Shown here: positions 18,201-26,241 of the stretch, piece after piece
How the letters are laid out: each line of letters begins with the position of its first letter
How positions within the stretch are numbered: position 1 is the first letter of the stretch
Assembly: GCA_963783085.1 (NCBI GenBank)
Contig: CAWAMJ010000012.1
Span: 1 to 64,000 of the forward strand
From: CAVYUC01 sp963783085
Lineage (GTDB): Bacteria; Bacteroidota; Bacteroidia; Bacteroidales; Prolixibacteraceae
DNA length: 64,000 bases
Direction: 5' to 3'
Translations under genes and position numbers: made by a program
The notes under the pieces: model-generated
What the model was told of the DNA's origin: nothing
Seen by the model: only the letters and a program-made list of their open reading frames with translations
Database searches by the model: none

Positions 18201-18385
18201 AAATATTCGATATTAATGGAAGGAAAATAAAAAATGTACAGCAAAATTGTGTGATTGGAATAAATAAAATCGTTTGGGACGGTAAAGATGGTTTTGGCAA
18301 TCAAGCGAAGACTGGAATGTATTTTATCCGAGTGCAATTTGAAGATTTTCATGGAATCTATAAAGTTTCATATATTGAATTATAA
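15227..18385 (+). CDS. T9SS-exported BACON-repeat protein
   Basis: 1,052 residues. A signal peptide (MKKLYLILTIIFIPILLFAQ) is followed by a BACON domain (about 148-240: SESFNITSNTSWNITDNADW), a pre-peptidase C-terminal-like beta domain (about 240-353), a further beta domain (355-500), five 90-residue BACON-like repeats (506-955, each with S-F-T-I/L-T-S-N-x-N-W and SSTSGEAGEDISVSV), and a Por/type IX C-terminal sorting domain (about 970-1052: YYPNPFSKELIIEF, FDINGRKI, KTGMYFIRV). It should be secreted and surface-anchored or released. BACON domains occur in carbohydrate- or mucin-binding proteins, so adhesion is a likely role (inference). The gene is markedly AT-rich compared with its neighbours, suggesting transfer. 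Confidence 0.85.
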   Translation: MKKLYLILTIIFIPILLFAQEDIEPPVLKDFSYTPTTVDVSDSIQKVFYSIVLLDSLSRVYSFYFEFDSPSLTQKSQGNVIQNVIIENFTKTFTGYTEINQYAEQGQWHLNSITARDSAGNQASYSETQLIDLGYNTVLNVYSTVEPRLLLGVSSDSISLDFLVGVSESFNITSNTSWNITDNADWLDVVPNSGINNGSITVMANTTNNGSEPRQATIMISGTGIQTKTISVTQKNAPFWNAIPLTLGASPIVAAINSPGEENWYSLPTLNSFSQLAIATYGNTDIHMEFYDYNFESYPSETFNLLQEDDNSGLDNNALIATNSLLYRYDRYYVKIKGSNPGVTGSYSIDVNFCTGYTDIFNSTSLSANRQAMPIQINDNYSINSISMYHNGGYGNVLLGVYSFGSPSRLLGVTEITPVNISEGWQTIQLKSPVIIAPPGAVWLAWVFEDNPGVRYTTEFPKISIEGEAIQSIDTWSNGMPSIFGDVTYEHKKYSIFCTFSQTLTCYLFASSYNIEFDNTENTESFTITSNYNWNIDYAFPATLNFSSTSGTAAAETTISITAPENTSPDPLSGTITITNDCGNEQVISLSQSGICNLSISTNKIVFDNTGSPQNFTLTSNDNWSVEYDFPTMLEFSSTSGEAGEDISVSVTATGNTSPEQLSGTVTITNDCGNEQVISLSQSGTCNLSISTNNIVFDSTGSPQNFKLTSNDNWSVEYDFPTMLEFSSTSGEAGEDISVSVTAPENTSPDQLSGTVTITNNCGKVQVISLSQSGTCNLSISTNDILFDNTGSPQNFTLTSNDNWSIEYDFPIMLEFSSTSGEAGEDISVSVTAPENTSPDQLSGTVTITNNCGKVQVISLSQSESCNLSISTNNIVFDKYGSTESFTITSNNSWNIISNYPSIVGFSSTSGEPGEDISISVLAPKNISGDTLSGEIIIYNDCEKQKISIAQPGITVGNSDYIIKSLTYYPNPFSKELIIEFNSITEDFVEIEIFDINGRKIKNVQQNCVIGINKIVWDGKDGFGNQAKTGMYFIRVQFEDFHGIYKVSYIEL
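16741..18087 (+). repeat. Five in-frame 270-bp tandem repeats
   Basis: Units begin at 16741, 17011, 17281, 17551 and 17821, exactly 270 bp apart, each starting with a CTGTAA-type codon pair followed by T-S/L-S-I-S-T-N. Copies two to four are nearly identical at the DNA level, the first and last more diverged. This is typical of a domain array that expands and contracts by recombination. Confidence 0.85.
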
Positions 18386-18606
18386 ATAATAATATTTCAG
18401 CTTCTATTTTGCCTCTTAATTAATTTGCAATTTTCCAACGGTGCTGTTCAGGATTATTTTTATTGTTGGTTTATGTCCCGCTTTCTACTAATGCATCAAC
18501 CTACCAATCCGGCTGAACCAGATTATTATACTCTTTAGATGATCCTGCGTAACGATATTTACAGCTCTGAATAATATATTAAGGTACAGAAGAAGTAATT
18601 AATTTT

Positions 18607-19668
18607 CTACGTTTCTGCCATCGCATACTCAATAATTTTTTTCTGCGGATGGAACGGTTTTAATTCATCCAAACCCAAAAAACGAACGGCTGCTTGAAGT
18701 AACTCTTCGTCTGTTTTCTGGATGGAGAGATTTTGTTTTTGCAGAAAATATTTTCCGGCATCAAGCAGGGCTGAAAGAGGAATGAGGCCGATAATTTCCG
18801 AGCCGCTGACTTTTGTTCCGAACTTTTCAGCGGTTTTTCGCACTTCTTCAAAAGCTTTGTGAACCGGCGTAACTGCAATATCCGTCAGGTTCATCGAAAC
18901 CTGTGCGATTCCGTATTCTTCGATGTACCAGCCAATAGCACGCGTTTTTTTCAGGCTGCCCGGAATTCTCACAGGTTCACCATTTTCACCGGTGACAATT
19001 TTCCCGGTAACTGAATTCCCTTCGCGTTTCAGGCGGCCGGCTTCGCGAATTTCGAAAGCGATTAAATTGGCAATTTCCGAAGATGTGGTCTCTAAATTCA
19101 CATTGTACGCCACCAGAAAATTCCTGGCGCCGATGGCAGTGGCGCCGCTTTTCTGCACTTTTTCCGACCAAACGGATGGTCCAAAATCAGGCTTCCACTG
19201 TTTGCTTGAAAGCCGTTCTTCCAGAGCTTCATATTTACCAAAACGACAATTGGCCAAACTTTGCCGTTCTTCGTGAAAAGCAGCAAACTCGTAGCAATAA
19301 ACCGGAATTTCAAGCTCCTTCCCTACTCTTTCTGCCAGTTTGCGGGCATATTCAACGGCCTCTTCCATGGTAATCCCGGAAACCGGCACCAGCGGACAAA
19401 CATCGGTTGCGCCCGAGCGCGGATGCTCGCCAAAATGTTTGCGCATATCAATGAGTTCCGAAGCCTTTTTTATTCCCAGAAAAGCAGCCTCCACCACATC
19501 TTCCGGTTCGCCAACAAACGTAACCACGGTGCGGTTTGCCGCTTTCCCCGGATCTACATCCAGCAACTTTATTCCGGCTGCAGTTTCTATTGCATCCGTA
19601 ATTTGTTTAATAACTTCCAGGTCCTTTCCTTCCGAAAAATTGGGGACACACTCCATTATCCTGTTCAT
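18607..19668 (-). CDS. ftcD: Glutamate formimidoyltransferase
   Basis: About 353 residues covering both formiminotransferase sub-domains but no cyclodeaminase domain. It transfers the formimino group of N-formimino-glutamate to tetrahydrofolate, the last step of one histidine degradation route. Visible signatures are MECVPNFSEGKDLEVI at the N-terminus, LLDVDPGKAANRTVVTFVG, and FGEHPRSGATDVCPLVPVSG with the catalytic His region. The start is set at MNRIMECVPNF, since homologues begin there. The hutI gene is 130 bp upstream on the same strand, making a partial hut cluster; hutH and hutU are not in the window. Confidence 0.92.
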   Translation of the reverse strand: MNRIMECVPNFSEGKDLEVIKQITDAIETAAGIKLLDVDPGKAANRTVVTFVGEPEDVVEAAFLGIKKASELIDMRKHFGEHPRSGATDVCPLVPVSGITMEEAVEYARKLAERVGKELEIPVYCYEFAAFHEERQSLANCRFGKYEALEERLSSKQWKPDFGPSVWSEKVQKSGATAIGARNFLVAYNVNLETTSSEIANLIAFEIREAGRLKREGNSVTGKIVTGENGEPVRIPGSLKKTRAIGWYIEEYGIAQVSMNLTDIAVTPVHKAFEEVRKTAEKFGTKVSGSEIIGLIPLSALLDAGKYFLQKQNLSIQKTDEELLQAAVRFLGLDELKPFHPQKKIIEYAMAET

Positions 19669-19797
19669 AAAAATTGTTTTTGCAACGTTAAGCAACTGCA
19701 AAGATAGGAAGTGGTTTCAGATTGAACTTTTCGAAATTATTGAAAAGAAATGAAAAAATAATTTGGGATGAACGTGTGTTTGTTCTTTATTAAACGT

Positions 19798-21051
19798 TCA
19801 AAACGACTGAACCTCACCGTTGATAATAACCGTTTCAATTAAATCGTTGGCAAACCGGTAAGGTAAAAATTCAATACCCGGCACATCATTGGTAATAAAA
19901 ACATTGGCTATTTTCCCACGTGCGATGCTTCCCAACCGATCAGATATTCCCATGGCATAAGCCGAATTGATGGTGGTTGCATTTATCACTTCCTCGGGAT
20001 GCATTTTGTAGCGGATGCAACCCAGTGAGGAAATAAAGTTCATATTTCCGCAGGGTGATGAACCCGGATTATAGTCGGAAGCCAGCGCTACCGGCAATCC
20101 GGCATCAATCATTTCGCGCACGGGCGCCGGCCGTTGATCGAGAAAAAATGCCGAGCCAGGCAGTATAATGGGCATTGTTTCGGTATTCACCAAACTGTCG
20201 ATTTCGGTTTTGGCCATAAAATCAAGATGATCAACCGATAGTGCATTGTATTTTACTCCCACCTGAACTCCGCCGGTCAATCCGAATTCATTGGCATGGA
20301 TTTTTGGCCTCAAACCATGTTTCATGCCAGCCAGTAAAATGCGGTCGGTATCCTCCACCGAAAACGATCCTTTATCGCAGTAAACATCAATAAAATCAGC
20401 CAGTTCAGCAGCGGCAACCTGTGGTATCATTTCGTTGATAATCAAATCAACATATTTTGAGCTGTTTCCGTCGTAATGCATCGGGATAGCATGTGCGCCT
20501 AAAAAGGTGGAACGCACCAAAACCGGCACGGTTCGTTTAATCCGTTTGATAACGCGCAACATTTTCAGTTCATCGTCAGTATTCAGTCCGTACCCGCTTT
20601 TAATTTCCACCGCTCCTGTTCCGAGTTTCATAATTTCAATGATGCGTTCAAGTGACTTTTCGAATAATTCGTCTTCGCTCATTTCGTGCAGCAGTTGTGA
20701 TGAACTTACAATTCCACCTCCCCGATGTGTAGATTCTTCATACACCGAAGCCGTAATCCGATCGATAAATTCTTTTTCGCGCCAGGATGGAAAAACCAAA
20801 TGGGTGTGAGGGTCGCAGTAACTGGGGTAAACCAAACGGTTGGAGCAATCGATTTCAACCAGGAAATCGTCGTCCACATAAGAATCCTTCAATTGATCCA
20901 TCCTCCCGAAATTTTTAATCAACTCGTCGCTGATGGTCAGAAATGCATTCTTAATGGTGGTCAATTTCCTCATCTCTTTCCCCGCCCGGTACCGTACAGG
21001 TTCATCTTCAACCTGCACAAGTTCCTTAATATTTTCCAGTAAAATCTTCAT
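19798..21051 (-). CDS. hutI: Imidazolonepropionase
   Basis: About 417 residues of the amidohydrolase superfamily. The enzyme opens 4-imidazolone-5-propanoate to N-formimino-glutamate, the substrate of the neighbouring FtcD. Motifs are the metal-binding PHTHLVF, FLGAHAIP with a second ligand His, and KIHANEFGLTGG. Further landmarks are SVDHLD and ALASDYNPGSSPCGNM, carrying the catalytic Asp. The start at MKILLENIKEL is preferred over an ATG eight codons upstream. The length fits the family. Confidence 0.94.
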   Translation of the reverse strand: MKILLENIKELVQVEDEPVRYRAGKEMRKLTTIKNAFLTISDELIKNFGRMDQLKDSYVDDDFLVEIDCSNRLVYPSYCDPHTHLVFPSWREKEFIDRITASVYEESTHRGGGIVSSSQLLHEMSEDELFEKSLERIIEIMKLGTGAVEIKSGYGLNTDDELKMLRVIKRIKRTVPVLVRSTFLGAHAIPMHYDGNSSKYVDLIINEMIPQVAAAELADFIDVYCDKGSFSVEDTDRILLAGMKHGLRPKIHANEFGLTGGVQVGVKYNALSVDHLDFMAKTEIDSLVNTETMPIILPGSAFFLDQRPAPVREMIDAGLPVALASDYNPGSSPCGNMNFISSLGCIRYKMHPEEVINATTINSAYAMGISDRLGSIARGKIANVFITNDVPGIEFLPYRFANDLIETVIINGEVQSF

Positions 21052-21274
21052 GTAATGGAATTTATAAACAGTCATAAGTTACAAAATTTGGTTTGAATAA
21101 TCCAACACAACCAAATGAATAATAATTGCTTAAACAAATGGTGAAAGCTTTCTGAAATTTGCTCCACCGGCGGGGAGCGGCAATTAAAAACCTTCGGGAA
21201 AAACTATTTTGATGCTGCAAAACATGGTGGCGCGCCGATAATTATTTACTTTCGGAAACTCAAATAAAAAAGGC

Positions 21275-22870
21275 ATGTTAAAAAAAGTACCGCATACTTA
21301 TGTCATCATTTTTTCGCTGATTATTTTCTGTACTGTTTTAACGTGGGTCATTCCCGGTGGTGCATTTGAGCGGCAAAATATTGTGGTGAATGGTGTTGAA
21401 CGCGAAGTAATTGAGCCTGGTTCTTTTCATTTTGTGGAAAGCAATGCTCAAACGTGGCAGGCATTTTCAGCTTTCTTTTACGGATTTGTGGGAACAGCAA
21501 ACATAATCGCTTTTATTTTAATGATTGGCGGCGCGTTCTGGATTTTAAACGAAAGCAAATCAATTGACATTGGAATTTATTCGTTCCTGAAGTTTTCTCA
21601 GAAATGGGAGCAATCGACCCTGTTGCGAAAAATAGGTGTGAACAACATCATACTTACCGGAATCATGTTTATCTTCAGCCTTTTCGGAGCTGTTTTCGGC
21701 ATGAGCGAAGAAACCATTGCATTTACCATTGTTTTTGTTCCGCTGGCAATTTCCATGGGATACGATTCGATCGTTGGCGTTTCGCTTTGTTTTGTGGCGG
21801 CTGCGCTGGGTTTCGCCGGAGCTTTTTTAAATCCTTTTACAGTTGGAATTGCACAGGGTCTTTCCGACATTCCTCTTTTTTCGGGCATAGAATACCGGAT
21901 TTTTATGTGGACGATCATTAACATTACCGGATTTACCTACATATTGAAATACGCTTCAAAAATTCGAAAAAATCCCCAAAAGTCCCTGGTTTACGACGAT
22001 GACAAATACTGGAAAAAACGAAGCACCGAACCGAATGTTTCTTTTGATTTCTCGGTGCCAAAAGCAGCCTGGGTTTCATTCGTGGTGCTTTCAGTTGTTC
22101 TTATCCTTTTTTCGGTGTTTTATGCTAAAAGCACAATCAATATCGGGAATAGTGTTTACTTATTTCCGGCGGTCCCGGTTGCCACATTCCTTTTCGTTTT
22201 TGCGGGAATTTTAATGCTTCGGAAAACAGTGCATTATTATATCCTCCTGCTGCTGACATTTACCGTGGTTTTCCTGATTATCGGTGTAATGGGCCACGGC
22301 TGGTACATTGCAGAAATCGCTACACTTTTCCTTGCGCTGGGAATTGCCGCCGGAATTGCTGCGGGCAAATCACCCAATCAAATCACTAGATTATTTGTGG
22401 CAGGCGCCAAAGATATTTTGCCTGCGGCGATGGTTGTTGGTCTGGCCCGCGGAATCATCGTCATTCTCGACGACGGGCACATCATCGACACCATTCTCTA
22501 TTATGCATCACAACCGATGCAGGATATCGGGAAAGTTGGCACATTGGCAGTGATGTACATGATTCAAACGTTTCTGAATATATTTGTTCCATCGGGTTCC
22601 GGGCAGGCAGCGCTTACCATTCCCATCATGTCGCAAATTTCCGATTTAACCGAAATTTCGAGGCAGGCAACCGTTGTTGTATTTCAATTTGGCGACGGGT
22701 TCACAAACATGATTACGCCAACTTCAGGAGTTTTGATTGCGGTATTGGGAGTTGCGCGAATCCCCTACGAAAAGTGGTTTAAATGGGTGGCGCCGTTCAT
22801 CGTGATTTTAACAGTGCTCGGATTTTTGCTCCTCCTGCCAACGGTTTTAATGAATTTGAACGGGTTTTAA
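21275..22870 (+). CDS. YfcC-family membrane carrier
   Basis: 531 residues with about twelve to thirteen membrane helices, of the YfcC/DcuC-like (C4-dicarboxylate anaerobic carrier) family. Typical landmarks are TWVIPGGAFER near the N-terminus, FGMSEETIAF, FAGAFLNPFTVGIAQG, the paired repeat NIFVPSGSGQAALTIPIMS and FGDGFTNMITPTSG. Members are proposed to carry basic amino acids, arginine/ornithine or dicarboxylates; the substrate cannot be told from the sequence. It is divergent from the histidine genes, 220 bp from hutI, so import of a related amino acid is possible. Confidence 0.82.
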   Translation: MLKKVPHTYVIIFSLIIFCTVLTWVIPGGAFERQNIVVNGVEREVIEPGSFHFVESNAQTWQAFSAFFYGFVGTANIIAFILMIGGAFWILNESKSIDIGIYSFLKFSQKWEQSTLLRKIGVNNIILTGIMFIFSLFGAVFGMSEETIAFTIVFVPLAISMGYDSIVGVSLCFVAAALGFAGAFLNPFTVGIAQGLSDIPLFSGIEYRIFMWTIINITGFTYILKYASKIRKNPQKSLVYDDDKYWKKRSTEPNVSFDFSVPKAAWVSFVVLSVVLILFSVFYAKSTINIGNSVYLFPAVPVATFLFVFAGILMLRKTVHYYILLLLTFTVVFLIIGVMGHGWYIAEIATLFLALGIAAGIAAGKSPNQITRLFVAGAKDILPAAMVVGLARGIIVILDDGHIIDTILYYASQPMQDIGKVGTLAVMYMIQTFLNIFVPSGSGQAALTIPIMSQISDLTEISRQATVVVFQFGDGFTNMITPTSGVLIAVLGVARIPYEKWFKWVAPFIVILTVLGFLLLLPTVLMNLNGF

Positions 22871-22874
22871 ACAT

Positions 22875-22906
22875 TAAAAAAGCCCGCTTCTTTTTAGAAA
22901 CAGGCT
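22875..22906 (-). terminator. Rho-independent terminator for ferredoxin gene
   Basis: On the minus strand AGCCTGTTTC pairs with GAAGCGGGCT (10 bp with two G-T pairs) around TAAAAA and is followed by six T. It lies 27 bp after the ferredoxin stop and also separates the convergent YfcC gene. Confidence 0.8.
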
Positions 22907-22932
22907 CCGAATGTTTTTATGTTGTCCGGACT

Positions 22933-23103
22933 TTATTCGTCGATGGAAATACATTCAACCGGGCAAACCTCCGCACATGATCCACAGTCGGTGCAAAGTT
23001 CAGGATCTATTACATAAATATCCCCTTCAGAAATCGCATCAACCGGGCATTCGTCAATACAGGTTCCACATGCAATACATTCATCAGAAATTTTGTATGC
23101 CAT
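22933..23103 (-). CDS. 2[4Fe-4S] ferredoxin
   Basis: A 56-residue small electron carrier starting MAYKISDECIACGTC. It has two complete cluster motifs, C-I-A-C-G-T-C-I-D-E-C-P and C-T-D-C-G-S-C-A-E-V-C-P, in the clostridial-type arrangement. The C-terminus is ECISIDE. It would pass low-potential electrons in the cytoplasm, for example to or from pyruvate:ferredoxin oxidoreductase or Rnf (known of the family). It is monocistronic and followed by a clear terminator, consistent with an organism able to live anaerobically. Confidence 0.93.
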   Translation of the reverse strand: MAYKISDECIACGTCIDECPVDAISEGDIYVIDPELCTDCGSCAEVCPVECISIDE

Positions 23104-23280
23104 AATTTAGAATTTTATAATTAAACATGCATAAGGCGACAAATGTACTAAGTTTACGAAAAAATCAAAGTTCAAATTTGGCAAAATTACAGCACAAAAT
23201 ATTATTTCTTTATAAACCTTTCATAAGCAACATTTTGTACGTAAACCATTGTATTAATACATAATTAATCCTGATTTTAT

Positions 23281-23288
23281 TAATTTTG
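23281..23288 (+). promoter_or_regulatory. Candidate -7 element for ZIP gene
   Basis: TAATTTTG fits TAnnTTTG and lies 27 bp before the ZIP transporter start. Confidence 0.4.
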
Positions 23289-23314
23289 TTTAGAACAATA
23301 AATGATATTGAAAA

Positions 23315-24124
23315 ATGGAGGAACTGCTAAAAATCAATCCTGTTTTACTGGCGCTTTTTGCATCGCTGTTCACATGGGGAGTAACTGCGCTTGGCGCTGC
23401 CATGGTGTTTTTCTTCAAACAAATAAATCAAAAGGTATTGAATTCGATGTTGGGTTTTGCAGCAGGCGTGATGATTGCTGCCAGTTTCTGGTCGTTGCTC
23501 AGTCCGGCCATCGCCATGGAAAAAGAACAGGGTGGCATTCCCTGGGTTCCGGCTCTGATTGGTTTTTTAGCGGGCGGTGCATTTTTATTAATCGTTGATA
23601 GTATCCTCCCTCATTTACATCTCGGAAAAAGCAGGAACGAGGCAGAAGGCATAAAAACTTCCTGGAAGCGGAGCATTTTGCTGGTGATGGCAATCACGTT
23701 GCACAACATACCGGAAGGTTTGGCTGTTGGTGTAGCGTTTGGCGCACTGGCGCAAAATCCTGATGTAACAGCTTTGGCCGGAGCAGTTGCACTGGCGCTG
23801 GGAATCGGCCTTCAGAATTTTCCGGAAGGAGCGGCGGTTTCCATTCCGCTGCGGCGCGAAGGTTTAAGCCGGTTAAAAGCTTTCAACTATGGTCAGTTGT
23901 CAGGATTTGTAGAACCGATAGCAGCAGTTCTTGGAGCATATCTTGTTTTGCTGATTAGCCCCTTACTTCCGTATGCATTGTCGTTTGCTGCCGGGGCAAT
24001 GATTTTTGTTGTCGTTGAAGAACTGATTCCCGAATCCCAAAGCGGAAACAAATCAGATTTTTCCACAATTGGCGCAATGCTTGGTTTTGCTACCATGATG
24101 TTCCTGGATGTAGCATTAAGCTAA
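23315..24124 (+). CDS. ZIP-family metal transporter
   Basis: 269 residues with eight predicted membrane helices. The metal-site helices carry the classical ALHNIPEGLAVG-type sequence (here LHNIPEGLAVGVAFG) and LQNFPEGAAVSIPL, and a later FVVVEELIPE helix. The family imports Zn(II) and other divalent cations into the cytoplasm. A short His-containing loop (LPHLHLGKSRNEAEG) lies between helices 3 and 4. It appears to be a single-gene unit. Metal specificity cannot be assigned. Confidence 0.9.
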   Translation: MEELLKINPVLLALFASLFTWGVTALGAAMVFFFKQINQKVLNSMLGFAAGVMIAASFWSLLSPAIAMEKEQGGIPWVPALIGFLAGGAFLLIVDSILPHLHLGKSRNEAEGIKTSWKRSILLVMAITLHNIPEGLAVGVAFGALAQNPDVTALAGAVALALGIGLQNFPEGAAVSIPLRREGLSRLKAFNYGQLSGFVEPIAAVLGAYLVLLISPLLPYALSFAAGAMIFVVVEELIPESQSGNKSDFSTIGAMLGFATMMFLDVALS

Positions 24125-24284
24125 TCGAAACAAATGTTCAAAGGTCCCGATTGTGTTTTTCTGAATATTTTTTCAACTTTTTTGTTTTGGAATTATCCGA
24201 AAAAAAAGAAACCGGCAGTTGTAAAAAAGCTAAATAAATCTTGTTTTTTCAGCGAATTGTTTTAATATTGAAATAAAAAATCAA

Positions 24285-24677
24285 ATGACCCAAAAACCGG
24301 AAAAGGCAGACACGTCGGACGATGAAACTATTCTTGTAGCTGAGGATGACGATATCAGTTATGCATTGATCGAAGTGCTGCTGTCGCAAAAAAAAATACG
24401 ATTACTACGCGCCCGGAATGGAGAAGAAACAGTAAAATTATTCAATGAAACCCCGAATATCATACTGATTTTAATGGATTTAAAAATGCCAATGATGGAT
24501 GGTTACGAAGCAACAAAAATCATCAGGAAAAAGAATAAAAAAATTCCTATAATTGCACAAACAGCATATGCACTTGCCGGCGACGATAAAAAAGCGCTGG
24601 AAGCCGGATGCAGCGATTATGTTTCAAAACCAATTAAAAAAGAAAACCTGCTGGAAAAAGTGGAAAAGTACCTTTAG
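24285..24677 (+). CDS. Stand-alone receiver-domain response regulator
   Basis: 130 residues comprising only a CheY-like receiver. Key residues are acidic D21-D22 in VAEDDDISYALIE, phospho-acceptor D65 in ILMDLKMPMMDGYEA, the T-A-Y switch, and the Lys of S-K-P-I. There is no output domain, so it probably acts by phosphotransfer or by binding a partner protein. No kinase gene is adjacent; the following gene for an exported protein starts 18 nt downstream and may be co-transcribed. Confidence 0.9.
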   Translation: MTQKPEKADTSDDETILVAEDDDISYALIEVLLSQKKIRLLRARNGEETVKLFNETPNIILILMDLKMPMMDGYEATKIIRKKNKKIPIIAQTAYALAGDDKKALEAGCSDYVSKPIKKENLLEKVEKYL

Positions 24678-24695
24678 CAGGGAAAAAATTATTTT

Positions 24696-25325
24696 ATGAA
24701 AGCAAATTTACTAGCTATCAGCTTTTTAATCATATTTAGCGTAGCGAACGCCCAGCAAAATTACCGTCCCGGTTTGTTTTTCAGGGAAGACTGGAAAGAA
24801 ACGCCTGCGGAAATACCGCTTTCCCAAAAACATGTAAGCAATCCCGATTTAATTGTAAACCTGTATGGGCCGGGGCAGGACAGCCTGAAAAAAAGCAATC
24901 ACGAAAAACCGGTTGACGACCCTTTTTATGTTTGGTCGGGATTATGCCGCGGAAACTGGATGGTAACGCTGAAACGTAAATCGCAAAATGCAGATTTAAC
25001 CGGTTTTGCAAAAATACGCTGGCGGACAAAACAGTTTGGGCTGCGCCAACTGCACATCACGCTAAAACTGGCCGACGGAACCTGGCTGATCAGCGACTTG
25101 TCTTCCGGCCCGTCACAAGACTGGAACATCGATGAGTTCAATCTTCAGGATGCAGAATGGCATATTTTGGATGTGGACAGAATTGTGGAAGTGGGAATTG
25201 CCAAAAGTCCCGACCTGTCGAATGTGGAAGAAATTGGTTTCACCGATTTAATGCCCGGCGGGCAATCGGCGGCCTGCTCGCGGCTCGACTGGATTGAAGT
25301 GGATGGGAAACCGGTTAAACGCTAA
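24696..25325 (+). CDS. Exported protein of unknown function
   Basis: 209 residues with a signal peptide (MKANLLAISFLIIFSVANAQ). The mature part is beta-rich, with many Trp (FFREDWKE, LCRGNWMVTLK, KIRWRTKQFGLRQLHITLKL), and ends RLDWIEVDGKPVKR. The strand-rich pattern suggests a carbohydrate-binding jelly-roll-like fold, but I do not recognise a named family. It is convergent with the phytanoyl-CoA dioxygenase/isomerase pair, which also fits secondary carbohydrate or small-molecule metabolism. Placement in the periplasm or on the cell surface is inferred from the leader. Confidence 0.6.
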   Translation: MKANLLAISFLIIFSVANAQQNYRPGLFFREDWKETPAEIPLSQKHVSNPDLIVNLYGPGQDSLKKSNHEKPVDDPFYVWSGLCRGNWMVTLKRKSQNADLTGFAKIRWRTKQFGLRQLHITLKLADGTWLISDLSSGPSQDWNIDEFNLQDAEWHILDVDRIVEVGIAKSPDLSNVEEIGFTDLMPGGQSAACSRLDWIEVDGKPVKR

Positions 25326-25386
25326 AGAAATATATTCCTCTGCTTATTTGAGCCAAACAAAAAAAATCCTGTTAAAACTACAACGG

Positions 25387-26226
25387 CTAGCTCTTTTTTC
25401 CCAGGTTCCGCGCACTGCTGTCGCGGTTTGGATCAAGCCACGCTTCATTATTCACAGTGGTATTGAATTCCGACTCCAAAATTGCGCTGTCGGGTACCTT
25501 TTTAAGCGGCGTGTAACGCGGGTGATGGCTCTCCTTGTACGGATCATTAGTTTTTGTATTGTAACAGCAAATCATTGCCCAGCGCGGGTTTTCAGAGTTA
25601 TTCCGATCAGAGCGGTGCAACAAATTGGCATGGAAAAATAACGCGTCGCCTTTTCCCAACTCCACATAAACCAGTTCCAGCCGTTTTTTAATTTCTTCCA
25701 CCCTTTCCAAATCGGCGCCTGCCTGATCACCGGTTAATACATGATTTATCCGGCCCATTTTATGCGAACCTTTCAAAACCTGTAAACAACCGTTTTCTTT
25801 TGTGGCGGGATCAACTGCAATGTAAACGCTGCATAAATCGGGCGACAAAACGCCATTTTCATACCAGTAGCCATAATCCTGATGCCAGGCCCACGCTCCG
25901 CCAACTTTGGCTTCTTTCATAATCATTTTCGAATGATAATGATATGCTTCATCTTCCAGCAGTTGCTCCACCGAATCGACCACTTTATGGCTGCGGGCAA
26001 TCATCCCGTAAATTCCGTCGCCGGGATGGTTCCACAGCGAAAGCCGCACTTTTGCGCCGGTCCCGTCATCGCGCTGAAAAGCGTGTTTGTCCATTTCGCG
26101 ATCGCTTTTTGCCCGTTCCCGCAAAACATCCGCTTCTTTTTCCGACAAAAGATTTTTTAGAATGACGTAGCCATTTTTATGATATTCAGCAATTTGCTGC
26201 GTTGAAAGTTTTCCTTTTGATTCCAT
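25387..26226 (-). CDS. Phytanoyl-CoA dioxygenase family protein
   Basis: 279 residues of the Fe(II)/2-oxoglutarate dioxygenase PhyH family. The iron-binding facial triad is visible as H-x-D in WAWHQDYGYWYENG and the distal His in FFHANLLHRSDRN, with the 2-oxoglutarate Arg likely in ENPRWAMICCYN. The N-terminal helix KNGYVILKNLLSEKEADVL is also typical. It is 15 bp downstream of a sugar-isomerase-like gene on the same strand, so the two form an operon. Substrates of bacterial members range widely, and none can be assigned here. Confidence 0.88.
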   Translation of the reverse strand: MESKGKLSTQQIAEYHKNGYVILKNLLSEKEADVLRERAKSDREMDKHAFQRDDGTGAKVRLSLWNHPGDGIYGMIARSHKVVDSVEQLLEDEAYHYHSKMIMKEAKVGGAWAWHQDYGYWYENGVLSPDLCSVYIAVDPATKENGCLQVLKGSHKMGRINHVLTGDQAGADLERVEEIKKRLELVYVELGKGDALFFHANLLHRSDRNNSENPRWAMICCYNTKTNDPYKESHHPRYTPLKKVPDSAILESEFNTTVNNEAWLDPNRDSSARNLGKKS

Positions 26227-26241
26227 TTTGGTATTGTTTAA